Below, one piece after another: positions 11,461-22,914 of a stretch of 64,000 nucleotides of DNA; within the stretch, counting starts at the first letter, position 1; the number at the start of each line of letters is the position of its first letter. A program made the position numbers and the translations under genes. The stretch spans positions 89,422,546 through 89,486,545 of the forward strand of contig NC_081847.1 in the NCBI RefSeq assembly GCF_963259705.1. Direction: 5' to 3'. Source of the DNA: Myotis daubentonii (taxonomy: Eukaryota > Chordata > Mammalia > Chiroptera > Vespertilionidae). Below the pieces are notes generated by a model that was given only the letters and a program-made list of their open reading frames with translations, was not told where the DNA came from and did not search any database.

Positions 11461-12882
11461 TGAAGGTTAATGAAAATGAAAAAAAGGAAGCGCGCACATT
11501 TATTTTGAATATTCTCAGATCATATGCTAGTAACTTAGGACTTGAGATAAGTAAGCTGCTGAGGAATCCTCTGATTGTTGTCAAAATTTCCACTTCTCTC
11601 GTTTCCACAGTGATGTTCCGTTTGAAGGAAGGGTGTGGGGCAGGGAAGGGATATCTGACTTCCCTTTGATGTCAGTATTAAATAAAACTGAAAGATTTTT
11701 CTGAGGGGAAAATACTATGATGTGCATACAAAATTATTTCCAAAAGGTTTATATCTGTAATCAGATTTTAGAACCTCAAAGAAACCGTCCTTTTAAATTT
11801 TCATTTTGGTTATATCAATAAAGGAACTCAAAATTGCATGTTAGAGACCTATAGAAAAAGACATTTACTTTTTAAATTAGATTTTTTTTTTTTTTTGGTC
11901 AATAGCTAAATGGCAGAGTATTACATTTAAAATGGCAATTTAAAGGTGCTAAGTCTCTACTTTTATTTTTTAATAATAAAACGTTATGCCCCCCAGGAAG
12001 AATGTCAGAGTAGGTAACTTTGCAGTGAACGTGGTGACTTCTTGCCAACCATTCTTTTACACATATTTGAGTTGGAGACCCTGCTTATTTTGTAATTTTC
12101 TTTAAGGCAACGGTTCTCAAAGCTTTACTGTCTATAAAGTCATGTGAGTATGTGTGTGTGAAAATATTGCTGCAAGGAGAGTTTGTCAACATAACCTGTT
12201 CTTCCGAGATTTTGATAAAACTCCGGGTAACAGCTGTGCCTCGGGGATTTTGGTTTCTCAAGTCAGAAACCAAATCTGTTATTTCAAATCTGATCATGGC
12301 TTCTTGGATTTAGACAAAATGTGCCTGTCCTTATTATCTTAGTGGGTTTGGGAGCATCTTTGCAAGGACTTATCTTCTGTGTTGGTGTTTTAATCATTTG
12401 TGGGGCCAGCAATTGCAGGAGGCTGTGCGGAATGCTTCCAACTATATGAAAGGAATTACTTCCTGAGTGTTATTACATATCTGAGTGTGTGTGTGTGTGT
12501 GTGTGCGCGCGCGCGCTTGATGGCATCATAAGTCACCTCTCATTATCCTAGGTAATCAGCACATTTACTTTGAGTGCATGCAATTTTTTTCCTAGGAAAG
12601 CAGTCTGAATGGGACCTCTGATTCTCCCTGATCTTTTATGAATTTCCCTGGAAACGCATAGCGATGTGCTTAGTTCTGGAACAATTACTGTCAATGGAAG
12701 AAGAGAAGCTTTCAGAAAGTAGACACGTTTTCCAGCAATTTATACGTGAAGCATATTGCACTCCCTCAGCCCATCTATGCTAATAGAGCGAAGGAGAAGT
12801 TCAGAGCACTCACTTAAGTAAAAATGCTCTGTTACATAGACTACAAAGAACATGTAAAGGCAGGAGACGTCCAGTATCAAGC
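11461..12882. other. NOL4 intron; TG/CG repeat, otherwise no feature seen
   Basis: Contains a (TG)n run at 12486-12504 passing directly into a (CG)n run at 12505-12516. The rest looks single-copy and AT-rich. Confidence 0.55.
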
Positions 12883-12890
12883 TTCTAGAC

Positions 12891-13113
12891 CAGCGGTTCT
12901 CAACCTGTGGGTCGCGACCCCTTTGGGGGTCAAATGACCCTTTCACAGGGGTCGCCTAAGACCATCGGAAAGCACATATATAATTACATATTGTTTTTGT
13001 GATTAATCACTATGCTTTAATTATGTTCAGTTTGTCACAATGAAAATGGGGGTCACCACAACATGAGGAACTGTATTAAAGGGTCACGGCATTGGGAAGG
13101 TTGAGAAACACTG
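12891..13113 (+). mobile_element. SPIN (Space Invader) non-autonomous hAT element
   Basis: The 223-bp element starts CAGCGGTTCTCAACCTGTGG, continues with GGTCGCGACCCCTTTGGGGG, and ends GGTTGAGAAACACTG. Flanking octamers ttctagac and ctctagac match at 7 of 8 positions. Internal sequence such as GGGGTCGCCTAAGACCATCG matches the published SPIN_NA consensus as I remember it. SPIN elements are documented as horizontally transferred among tetrapods, with vesper bats among the hosts. Confidence 0.92.
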
Positions 13114-13121
13114 CTCTAGAC

Positions 13122-13890
13122 AGTTCAGGCGAATGATGCCAGCATTATCCATGGGTTTCCTATTTTGCATTGATAAGCTGATCTGAGGCCTCTGCATGTT
13201 TCTTTACTTTTAAAAAGTGGGTCCCTAGTGCCCTGACCAGCTCAATGATGAACTAAAAATGTAATTTGACACTGAGGCAAACTCCTTGGAGTTTGATGCC
13301 TTGCAAACTCCAATTGCTATAACACTGCAAGGTAAAAGGCAAGCGGAAGAAAGGTAACTGGATTATTGAATCTAGCAGTCAGATTATTGTTTTGATTAGC
13401 TTTATAGAGAGAGAAAAGCTAATGAAAACGTCAGTAGATGGTAGAGGTAAAGTCTAAGAAAGTAGAGATCTTTGGAAATACTCTCTACTCTTCCCATTTT
13501 AACTTTTTGGAAGCCTACTTTCAGAAAGTTGAGTGGAATCAAGCAAATCTCATTAACAACAACAGCAACAAAACTTGTCTAAGATACTTGAGTGAAGGAT
13601 TCCTTAGGCATTTCGGTGGGTTAGGAACACCACCTGTGTAACCCAAGTAGCAGATCAGGTTCAGCAAACTTCAGTTTGCCTCTGTCCAGTTTCTGTGGGT
13701 CGAGTACAAAGGAATACTGACCAGCCTTCTCAAACAGTGTGTTCATGGGTGGGTCACGAGTAGACAATGTTTACTCTTCCAAACCATTTTCATTCCTGCC
13801 CACATCTACAAGTAATCACCCATCCTATTAGCCCATTTAAAAAATATGAAATACATAATATATATATTATGTATATATGATATATTTAAT
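13122..13890. other. NOL4 intron, no gene seen
   Basis: Single-copy-looking DNA ending in an AT-rich TATATA stretch at 13845-13880. No feature recognised. Confidence 0.5.
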
Positions 13891-13894
13891 TTTT

Positions 13895-14345
13895 AAAAAT
13901 TAAGTAAATTGATTTATGGAATCATATAAGCTTTATGCATGCAGCATTACCAACCAGCAGGGTATGTACTGCATCCTGCTCACCACCAATGTCTAGCTTC
14001 CCTCTGTCACTATACACCTTTATTGGCTTTGCCCTCCCCCCACCCCCTTCCCCTCCAGTCACCACAAATCTGTTGTGTGCCTCCATAAGTCTGTTTTTGT
14101 TTTGTTTTTATATTTCACATCTGAGTGAGTGAAATCATAGGGATTTGTCTTTTTCCATCTGACTTATTTCACTAAGCATAATATCCTCTTAATCCAAGGA
14201 ATGAAGACAACCGAAGTGTCCATTAATGGATGAATGATAAAAAAGATGTGCATACACACACACACACACAATGGAATACTACTCAGCCATAAACGGTGAA
14301 ATCTTGCCTTTGCAACAACATGGGTGAACCTTGAAGGGTGTATTT
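13895..14345 (-). mobile_element. LINE-1 3' fragment with 5' inversion (twin-primed type)
   Basis: Positions 13895-14193 are antisense L1 3' sequence ending (on the plus strand) in TTATTTCACTAAGCATAATA. Positions 14195-14340 are sense L1 ORF2-end sequence, including AATGGAATACTACTCAGCC and AACAACATGGGTGAACCTTG. In an intact L1 the end of the sense block (ccttgaagggtgt) lies directly before the start of the antisense block (attatgcttagtgaaataag read on the minus strand). That is the inversion layout produced by twin priming. A short (CA)n run sits at 14253-14270. Confidence 0.7.
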
Positions 14346-14389
14346 ATTGATAAGGCCAGAGCCTAATTATAGAAGTCACCATAGTGTTT

Positions 14390-14561
14390 TTTTTTAAAAT
14401 ATATTTTTTATTGATTGAGGAAGGGAGAGGGAGAGAGAGAAAAAATCATTGATGAAAGAGAATCATTGATCGGCTGCCAGCCTACTAGGGATCGAGCCCA
14501 CAACCTGGGACCCTGCAGTCTGCAGGCCAATGCTCTATCCACTGAGCCACACCAGCGCAGG
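14390..14561 (-). mobile_element. Ves SINE
   Basis: Antisense Ves: TTTTTTATTGATTGAGG at the tail and ACTGAGCCACACCAGCGCAG at the tRNA-like head. Flanks caccatagtgttt and caccataagtgttt form a 13-14 bp target duplication with one indel. Confidence 0.9.
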
Positions 14562-14574
14562 CACCATAAGTGTT

Positions 14575-15929
14575 TCTTTAATCCAGGGGTGGGGAACATC
14601 CAGTGTGTGGGTTATATCAGGCCCGAGAAACAATCTGGCCTGGCCCTGCCAAGCAAGGCGTTAGGGGTGAGTTAATTAAATATCTGACCACATATTGCAG
14701 GCTAATTTTTAAATTGATAATTTGTACAGCCTGAGAGTAACGTTATAAATATCCAAATGGTTCTTGGCAGGAAAAAGATCCCCCCCCCCTGCTTAATCTG
14801 TTGTATATTTTTAATCAATGAAATCGGAATGAAAATGACCTGTATTACCTAGTGCACTTCCGGAGGTCATTCAAGCTACCTTATTGTTGTGGAATTTTTA
14901 AAAGAAGATTTGAAATTCGTCTCATGAAAGCTGGGTTAGAAATGTTTCTGTTTGATTAAATTGCCTAGACATGCAGTATTGTAACATATTAATATCAGCC
15001 TCTTTTGAAAATAATCTTCACAGCAACCCAGGGGCAAGCTGTCGTTTTGAGACTTTGGGAACTAGAATTATTGAAAAGTTCTTACTGAGGTAACATTTGA
15101 CTTCAGGAGGTATTTCTTTTTTATGCCATTAAAGTCTGTGCTCCTTTGAAACCAATATTAGTGTTCATTCAAAAGAAAAGCATCAATTAACTTCACATTA
15201 AACTTTTCCTCAAGACAATGCAGACTAGATTTTATTGGAATTTTCATGTGTTGTATTTCTCTACGTTATAGTGGGCTGCCAAGAACCTTAATAATGTAAA
15301 TTTTTAAGTACAAATGACTCCCTACAAGGCCTTTTGTGATTATTAATGGAATCAATTATGTGTTCAGTGAAGTTACAATGGCTTGAAATAACAGTTAATA
15401 ATGAAAGACTGAGGTAGATTTTAAGTATAGTGTGTTTATGTTTAACAATACACATTCTATTCTACAAAAAAACAATGAGAAAATATGGTGGGGACAATGC
15501 CTTTTCACTTTCTTCTTATCATTAAGAAACTCTTCGTGTGAGTGTATTTGTTTTGTCATTTTCTTATCACAGGAAAGTAGGCTGGTATGTTTCAGAAGAG
15601 CCACAGATTTCCCCAGACTAGGAACTGAAGTTCTGTTATGCTGCCCAAGTTCTTTTCCATCAGGAAACTGGGAGGTTACGCTGTCGGTGGAATTGTTTGA
15701 GGCCAGCCCCTTGCCGAGGGCCTCCTAATCGCTTTGCAGTATAGGATATTCTTCTCCGAGTCCCAGTGACCACAGGCCCAGCGGTGCTCATGGTACTTCC
15801 CAGTGGTTTTCTGAGGGAGAGCAGAGCACCCGGAGCTGCTGGTCTGGGTCATAGGAAGGGTGCGTGGCTGAGAGTCTAGCCCGTGAACGACTCCCCACCA
15901 CCCCGGCCCCAGCCCCTTGAAACCTCCTT
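14575..15929. other. NOL4 intron, no gene seen
   Basis: AT-rich and largely repeat-poor. The stretch 14850-15420 looks single-copy and is a reasonable place to look for conserved non-coding sequence by alignment. Confidence 0.45.
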
Positions 15930-16200
15930 TCTACTCTCTCTCTCTCTGAGTTTGACTACTTGAGATCCTCATATAAGTGAGTCCTGCAAGGTTCCTCTTT
16001 TTGTGACTGGCTTATCTCACTCAGCTGTGTGTCCTCAAGGTTCATCCGTGTTGTCGGCTGTGACCAGGTTTCCCTCTTTCCTCAAGGCCTGGTGCTGTCC
16101 CATCGTGTTTCTCTACCAGGTCTTTATCCGTCTGTCCGTGGACATGTAGCTCCTTCCACCTCTTGGCTATTGTGAACGACTCTCTTCAGACACTGAAATT
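15930..16200 (-). mobile_element. Old LINE-1 fragment
   Basis: Antisense L1 3' sequence: tgactggcttatctcactcag, AAGGTTCATCCGTGTTG and CTTGGCTATTGTGAACGA are diverged versions of the usual L1 ORF2-end/3'-UTR blocks. It looks older than the copies at 13895 and 25440. Confidence 0.7.
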
Positions 16201-16329
16201 CAGTTGGAAATCAGGAGTTGCTCCATCGCCAATGGCATCTCACGTTGTTGCTTTGCTTTCTTTCTTTTTTTTCTTTTTCCAGTTTTTAGCAAAGTTGTTG
16301 AAAATGTGCATGGTGCTGATTTCCTAGGG

Positions 16330-16566
16330 CAGTGATGGCGAACCTATGACACGCGTGTCAGAGGTGACACGCAAACTCATTTTATTTTTTGGTTGATTTT
16401 TCTTTGTTAAATGGCATTTAGATATAAAATAAATATCAAAAACATAAGTCTTTGTTTTACTATGGTTGCAAAGATCAAAAAATTTCTATATGTGACACGG
16501 CACCGGAGTTAAGTTAGGGTTTTTCAAAATGCTGACACGCCGAGCTCAAAAGGTTCGCCATCCCTG
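16330..16566 (+). mobile_element. Non-autonomous hAT element next to a NOL4 exon
   Basis: Same family as 9593-9821: CAGTGATGGCGAACC at the left, GGTTCGCCATCCCTG at the right. Flanking octamers tcctaggg and gcctaggg match at 7 of 8. The right duplication ends 110 bp before the first base of the NOL4 exon at 16685. Confidence 0.92.
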
Positions 16567-16684
16567 GCCTAGGGACTCGGGTTGTTTTTTCCTTGTTCAG
16601 TGCAGACATGGGTAAGAATAAGACAGTCCTGCTCGCGGTCAAACCGCACCGGGCTCGGTAGCTAACGGACTGTTGTCATTGCAG

Positions 16685-16865
16685 GACAAGTCCGCGCCAG
16701 CCGACAAGCAGAGCAAACCGGAGGCGGCCCCGGCCACGCACGCGGCCTCCGCGGTGTCAGGCTCCCAGGAGGTGCTGTACATCAACGGCAACGGGACCTA
16801 CAGTTACCATAGTTACCGAGGCCTCGGAGGGGGGCTGCTGAGCCTGAGTGACGCCTCCAGTAGCG
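16685..16865 (+). CDS. NOL4: NOL4 penultimate coding exon (nucleolar protein 4)
   Basis: This internal exon encodes 60 residues plus one base. It contains SAPADKQSKPEA, then VLYINGNGTYSYHSYRGLGG, then DASSS. From memory these match the C-terminal part of vertebrate NOL4, most closely from VLYINGNG onward. The acceptor is an AG at 16683-16684 after a modest pyrimidine tract, and the donor GTGAGT at 16866-16871 is perfect. It enters in phase 0 and leaves one G, which joins GG of the exon at 36768 to make Gly. NOL4 is a nuclear/nucleolar protein expressed mainly in brain and testis; its molecular role is poorly known. GC is 121 of 181 bases, and 50 of 60 codons end in G or C, unlike the AT-rich intron around it. 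The paralogue NOL4L is a less likely alternative. Retention of the intron would give a stop at 16880-16882. Confidence 0.93.
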
Positions 16866-16871
16866 GTGAGT

Positions 16872-18207
16872 CTCTATTATAGGCTATGATTTTTATGTCC
16901 ATTGGAGGTAGTCAATTCTGTGAACCCGAGAGAAGAAAATGAGTATTTTGTTAAAGCAATAGTCCGTGCCAACCTGCTAAACACAAGACCGTTTAATACA
17001 GAACATCCATCTCGCTACAAGGATGCCCCCTGTTCCGTTGCTGTTTCTGGAAGTCGTAGCACTGCTGTGCAGCTGGAGGATTGCTGTTCTTATACCGGAA
17101 ATAATTCTCAACCAGAGAAATAGCCTTTTAAGACAAATAGTTTTACATTCTCCCCCCCCAAAGCTGTTATGTACTATTCTTCAAGAATAATGACACATTT
17201 TCTTAATGTTTGAAGTTTTTAATTTGGAAATTTGAGGCCCAGGAACTTGACTGACTTGATGAAAAATGCATACACAGTCCTTCCTTATACCCAGGACCCT
17301 CCGGTTACAGTGCATCCCAGCACGGGTAGCATGCAGCTGTAAAAAGTAATGAAAAACATCTTTATATGCGCCAGGTGATGAGAAGTCCGTGTGCCAATAT
17401 TCATTCAAGAAGGATTTATAAAATATCTTGAAAAGTTACATAGAGGCAGGGATGAGAGAGAACGATACGGGAAAAGGGATATAAGGCAGAATTCTCTGCT
17501 TGCACTTGTTTCTATACTTGGTTTGGTAAATTTAACTTTGGAACAGCTTATGTATTTATATAATTAGGAATGAAATTGACTGAGAATCTCTAATATTGAG
17601 GGGAAACGATGCGAATGAACCTCATCTGTTTGAGTGAGTGGTTGGCATCACCTCAGAGAGGAAGGGACTTCTCCCAGTGACCTCAGAACTCACGCTCCAC
17701 AGCGTGCCGGCGTGCAACCAACCTGAGGTTATTCCAGCAACCACTTTAGCATCCTGGTTCTGATGTCTGTGTATTGTGGTTCAAAGCAAACTTATAATTA
17801 TGTGGTGTCAGTGCAAGCTGGGGTTTTTCAGCAGGAGGCCAAGTAGATACAGATGTAAAATTGGTGAGTTTCAGCAAAAACTTCGCAGTCTTGTATTTGA
17901 ATTGTTAGTATCGGTGAGAACTGATATTTCCTCTCTCTTTCCACTGAAAATGCCTGAAAAACGAAGACTAATCTGAATTCTAAAAGTTGACTGGGCTTGG
18001 TGGGCTTTTACTAGATTTGGGGGGAGTTGCATTATGGTGTCAGTACCTGCACAGGATTGGGAAGCTGCTGTGCATCTCAGCAGGGGCCACTCTGCTGGAA
18101 GGGGGGCTCCTAGGCCTGCTCACAACCAAAGGTCCTGCGAGGACAGGGTCCCTGAGTGTCAGTTTCTATCAGTTGCCTCCAGCTTAAAACACACATGCGT
18201 GCGCGAG
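16872..18207. other. NOL4 last intron, 5' part, no gene seen
   Basis: Mostly single-copy-looking DNA after the splice donor. No further exon or repeat family was recognised. Confidence 0.55.
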
Positions 18208-18245
18208 TGCACACACACGCACACACACACACACACACGTGCGCA
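18208..18245 (+). repeat. (AC)n-rich microsatellite
   Basis: Interrupted AC/GC dinucleotide run containing CACACACACACACACAC. Confidence 0.85.
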
Positions 18246-18634
18246 TGCCCGAGGTGCCTCAAGTAGAAGGGAAAAGGAGCTTATTTTGGAAAGGGATGTA
18301 GTTCCCAGTGTAGGTTCAGTGAGCCGTCTCAGCTGCTTTCACGTCTTAATTTTATTTGGACAATAAATATGCAGGAAAGAACAAATCTGAGATTAGAAAA
18401 GGAAAACATAAACAAAAGCTATAAAGCTGGAAACTCTAATATTTAAAAAAAATACTTTACATATGAAGTAAGAACTGATAGGTAGTTCAGAGCTTAACCA
18501 CCAAATCAAAAAATGGGGTGGTGGGGGGGAATAGAGTGCATTCACTAAAGATTTTATTGACACAATTTGTAATTTAGACTTTTAAGAGCATTCATCTATT
18601 AAATTAATGTATTTAACATAAACTAATAACAATG

Positions 18635-18940
18635 CCTACTACTTATTGAGTCCCCTCAGTGTAATATCCATTGAATCCGTACACAGTATTACGAGTGCAT
18701 CCTGCCATTTGGAGGAAATTTTTATAAAATTAAAATTGCCCCACATTTAAAAATAATGCGGAGGCACCATGTCCCTTTTTCCTAACATGATTGAAGCCTA
18801 TTTGGGGAGGCTCAGAGGGTGAGTGACTTGCCCAAAGCCCCTCCGTAAGGGAGGGTCCAGGACTTGCACACAGGCCTTGTGACATTAGAGTCCGCATTGG
18901 AAGCTACTGAGCTAATAATCTGTATAATGGACACAAGCAC
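18635..18940 (-). mobile_element. MIR SINE relic
   Basis: The segment GGCTCAGAGGGTGAGTGACT followed by TGCCCAAAGCCCC is the complement of the MIR core. The upstream 'actacttattgagtcccctcag' fits the MIR 3' half. Heavily diverged. Confidence 0.65.
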
Positions 18941-18944
18941 TGAA

Positions 18945-19246
18945 GCAAGTGACCGTCTCCGGTAAGTACAATATACTGTCTGTCTCCAGAAACTCTCCTA
19001 GTCTGAACATGTCATGTAAGTGAATGCATCACATAATACGTTCTCTCTTATGTCTGGCCTCTTTCAATTAGCATATTTTCAAGGTTCATCTATGTTGTAG
19101 CATGTATCAACGCTGCATTCTTTTTTACTGCCAGATGCTCTATTCTATGGATAGGCTATATTTTGTTTAACCATTCCAATTGATGGGCACTGGGATGTTT
19201 TCCACCTTTTGAGTTACTATGAATGATGCTACTATATAAACCTTTA

Positions 19247-19280
<34 letters not shown>

Positions 19281-20965
19281 CAACGTATTGTGCTTATACT
19301 TAGAAGTGGAATTACTGGTTCATACATGTGCTAACTCTGAGTTTAACATTTTGAGGAAATAACTGAACATGAAATGTCTTTATGTTCATTTTATCCTTTT
19401 TAAATTTCTTTCAACTATGTCTCATAGTATCTATATATATATAAATAAAAGGCTAATATGCAAAGTGTCCCCTCAGGAGTTTGACCGGGAGAACGGGAGT
19501 TCATTTGCTCGCTATGATATGCACTGACCACGAGGGGGCGATGTGGGACATGTTGGGCAACCAATGGCGGCGGGGTGCTGAGGGAGCAAGGGAAGGAGTA
19601 GGTGGAGAAGAGGGGAACCTGATCCGCCCTGATCTCCGGCCAGGTCTAGGGACCCTACCAGTGCATGAATTTCGTGCACCAGGCCTCTATAATGCCAGCT
19701 TTACACTCTTTATTTTTACTGCTAAATATTTCTCTGTGTGATGCTACTGTGGATGGAATGTTTTCATTAAAACGTTAGTCTACATTTTTCTATGTTTTGG
19801 AAGAGTTTGTGAGGTGTTGATATTCATACTCGAAATGTTTCGTAGAATTCAGGAGTGGCCTGTGCCTGGGCTTTTCTGGGAAATTTTTGATTACTAACTC
19901 AATCTCTTGGCTTGCTATAAAGTCTACTTATATTCTCCGATTCCTCTTGAGAAGTTTGTTTCCAGGAATATGTCCATTTCAACTGAATTATCTAATTTAC
20001 TGACGTAGTTATTCGTAGTATTCCTTCGTAATCCTTTTTATTTTTGGAAGGTCAGTAGTGATGGCCCCTCTATCGTTTCTAATTCTAGTCATTTGAGCGT
20101 TCTCCCTTTTCTTCTTGGTGATGTTCTAGATAAAGTTTGTCAAATGCGGCCATCTTTTCAAAGAACAGCTCTTGGTTTCATTGATTTTTCTCTATTGTTT
20201 TCTACTCTCTTATTTCATTGATTCCTATTCTCATATTATTTTCTTCATTTTCCTTACATTGTTTAGTTTGCTCTTATTTTCCAGTGAAAAATGGAAAGAC
20301 ATTTGTTTGAAGTCTTCTTTTCTCAGGCATTTACAACTATACACTTCCTTTTAAGCACTGCTGTATCTGCATCACAAAATTTTGGTATGTCGTGTTTTAG
20401 TTTTCATTCACCTCAAAGTATTTTCTAATTTCCTTTGACCCATTGGCTGTTTAGGTATGGTGCTCAATTGCCACATACTTGTAAATTTCCCAAATTTCTT
20501 TCTGTTACCGATTTCTAGTTGTATTCCACTGTGGCCAGACAACATACTTCATATAATTTCTATAATCCTGTCAAGTTTATTGAAGCTTGTTTTGTGATCC
20601 AGATCATGGTCTGTCCTGGAGAATGTTTCATGGAGAATGTACCTGGGAATAATGTGCATTCTGCTGTTGGTGGTGGGGCATTTTGTAAATGTATATTGGG
20701 CCTAGTTGTTTTATAGTGTTTAAATCTCCTATATTCTTGTTGACCATCTGTCTAATTTTTATAGCCATTATTGAAAGAAGGGTATTGAAGCCTTCAAGTA
20801 CTATTGTTGAATTGTTTACTGTTGCCTTCAATTCTGACAATTTTGTTTCCTTTATTTTGGGACTCTGTTGTTAGGTATTGATATTGGTATATCTTCTTAA
20901 TGGACTCACTCTTTTATCATTGTAAAATATCCTTTATCACTTTTGTTTATTTTGCCTAATATTAG
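18945..20965 (-). mobile_element. Old LINE-1, interrupted by a Helitron
   Basis: The left part to 19429 is antisense L1 3' sequence (AAGGTTCATCTATGTTG; AGAAGTGGAATTACTGG). The right part from 19691 is antisense ORF2-region sequence (CTTGGTTTCATTGATTTTTC; TTCTGCTGTTGGTGG). The HeliBat at 19430-19690 lies between them. Many stop codons show it is long dead. A (TG)n run lies at 19251-19277. Confidence 0.7.
19430..19690 (+). mobile_element. HeliBat-type Helitron with a CTCF-like motif
   Basis: Starts TCTATATATATATAAATAAAAGG and ends GTGCACCAGGCCTCTA, with a G-to-T change in the usual terminal CTAG. It is inserted inside an older L1. It carries TGACCACGAGGGGGCGATG at 19525-19543, close to the CTCF binding consensus. 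Confidence 0.85.
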
Positions 20966-22212
20966 TTATTTATGAATATCAGGAAAAGACAATGGTGATT
21001 TGGATTAGCATGGTAGTACTGAAAATGAAGGTAAGTGGGCAAAGCTTTGGACATGGTAGTGACATATAGAAGAGTATGGAACAAATTGAGTATTGCTCAC
21101 CTCTACTCAAATACAACCAATGTAATTTTTCTTTGATCCATAAATGGCTAAGTAATTTTGGGAGCCCAATGTCAAATGAATATGTGGGCCTTTTTAACAT
21201 TAAGTATTTCAAGATGCTGATAACAGAGCATTAAACAAAGCTTAGAGCTCTTCTGAGCACAGGCTCATGTGGGTCTACACATGTTTAACACCCCACTCTT
21301 TTTTCTTTATTTAGTAAGTTGGAGAAAGCATTGCATTTTCATGAAAAAGGTAGAGAGCTAGGAATTTAGAGCTCCTTCCCAATATGGACTTAACCCTTCC
21401 CCTTGCTACTACAGCGAGAGTCTTTTCTCAAATGTGAACTAAAGAAATTCTCTTCAGTTTAAGTCAAAAGCAATTATTTGCTAAGACTGCTGTTTTGTTT
21501 GGGCAATGACTTTGGGCTTGTCACTGAGTTACAAAGAGCCACCTCAGTTGTGAGTTGCTGCGTGCGTCCTGGTTATCCTGCTACGCCTGGCTTTTCCCAG
21601 CAGATGGTCTGAGTTGTTCAATGTTGTTCTTTGCTGTATCCTTAAGGGATCTTTATCTCATCACGCAAAAGCCAAAAGATGTATTGACTAAGCACTCACA
21701 AAGTCAACCTGTGTGACCTTGAGCAAATCGCCCAGCTCTCCTGACCTATTTCCTTGTAGCCTTTAAAAAGGAGCTCTAAATACCTTTCATCTCAAAACTC
21801 ACTGCCTGTCGCTGGCTCTCGCCACTTTGATTTCTTTTATGGGGGGGGGGGGGGCTTGTTTTAACAGAAAGGCAGCCTGATTGATCAGGCCCAGGATTGC
21901 CTTTACGTGGGGACTTCCTTCATAGATTCTGGGAACCCCAAACATTCTGACTTTGTTTTAAAAATGTTATCTTTAGCTTATTTTTTTATTTTTTAAGACA
22001 TCAGAATAGTCATTCCCTGTAACACATGTGGAGCCATGGAGAAAGGAACTACACACATATACATAAATCTTGAGAGCTAAGCAGGATATAGACGATGAGC
22101 ATTACATGACATGCCAACATCATCTCTGAAGGCAAACAACTCCAGTTAACCTAAGTGTGAGAATTCTTGACTTTAAAGTTTGCAGAGATGTCTGAAAAGT
22201 GTAGAAGGGAGC
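20966..22212. other. NOL4 intron, no gene seen; G-run and MIR trace
   Basis: Contains GTGTGACCTTGAGCAAATCG at about 21711, which resembles the MIR core, and a run of 14 G at 21841-21854. The rest is unremarkable. Confidence 0.5.
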
Positions 22213-22395
22213 AGGACTTTTTTTAGCATTTATATTTCTTTATTTTTCTTTATTTTCTTTATTTTCTTTACCATCATCATTTATCCCCCCTGTACCCTGT
22301 TCCACCCCACCCCACAGTCACCACACTGTTGTCTGTGTCCATGAGTTCTTCCTTTTCTTTTTTTATTTAATTATTTAATTTTTGTGGGAGCAACA
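22213..22395 (-). mobile_element. LINE-1 3'-UTR fragment
   Basis: Contains ttatcccccctgtaccctg and CACCACACTGTTGTCTGTGT, the antisense L1 3'-UTR block also seen at 11330-11410 and 34010. Preceded by T-rich repeats. Confidence 0.65.
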
Positions 22396-22518
22396 ACTTT
22401 TAAGAGACCAAGTTGAATTAGCTATACATCTGACAATGTATAAAGCAGATGAAGACCACCAGAATTCAAACCATTAACAGAAAAACTGGGAAGTATGATG
22501 TGGATTGGCAGTGGCAGC

Positions 22519-22914
22519 TGTGGGGAGCTGATACAGGGTTAAGCCTCCGACTGACCTGTTGGTAAAGTCACAAACAATTCCCAGTTTAGAGGGCACAGTC
22601 CTCTTAGTATAATTAGGCTTGACCTTATGAGGCTCTCTAGATCTTATCTGGGAAGCTAATGGGCTGAGGGAAGTGCAGGAAGTAGCAAAACAAGTGAAAC
22701 TCACAAGAACAGTGTAACCTTGGTAACCACTACCTTGTTTACCTCTGACTATAAAATAAAGTCTCAGTTTGCCTCAGGATCTTTCTCTGTGGCCTCAGCC
22801 AGGCACAGGAAGATCCACGAGACTAAAGAGAGCTAGAGAGTTCTGAACGCTGTCTCTGCGTAAACATTCTTTGCCGACTCCATCCACACCTTTGGGAACC
22901 CCTGGACCCTAGCA
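22519..22914 (+). mobile_element. Solo LTR of a class II-like endogenous retrovirus
   Basis: The 396-bp element starts TGTGGGGAGC and ends with CA. It is bounded by a perfect 6-bp duplication, ggcagc, at 22513-22518 and 22915-22920. A TATA/polyadenylation-like CTATAAAATAAAG lies near 22750. The 3' part, GCCGACTCCATCCACACC onward, matches the 3' end of the LTR at 46524-47340, so both belong to one family. A 6-bp duplication is typical of betaretrovirus-like (ERVK) elements. No internal viral genes are present: it is a recombined solo LTR. Confidence 0.88.
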
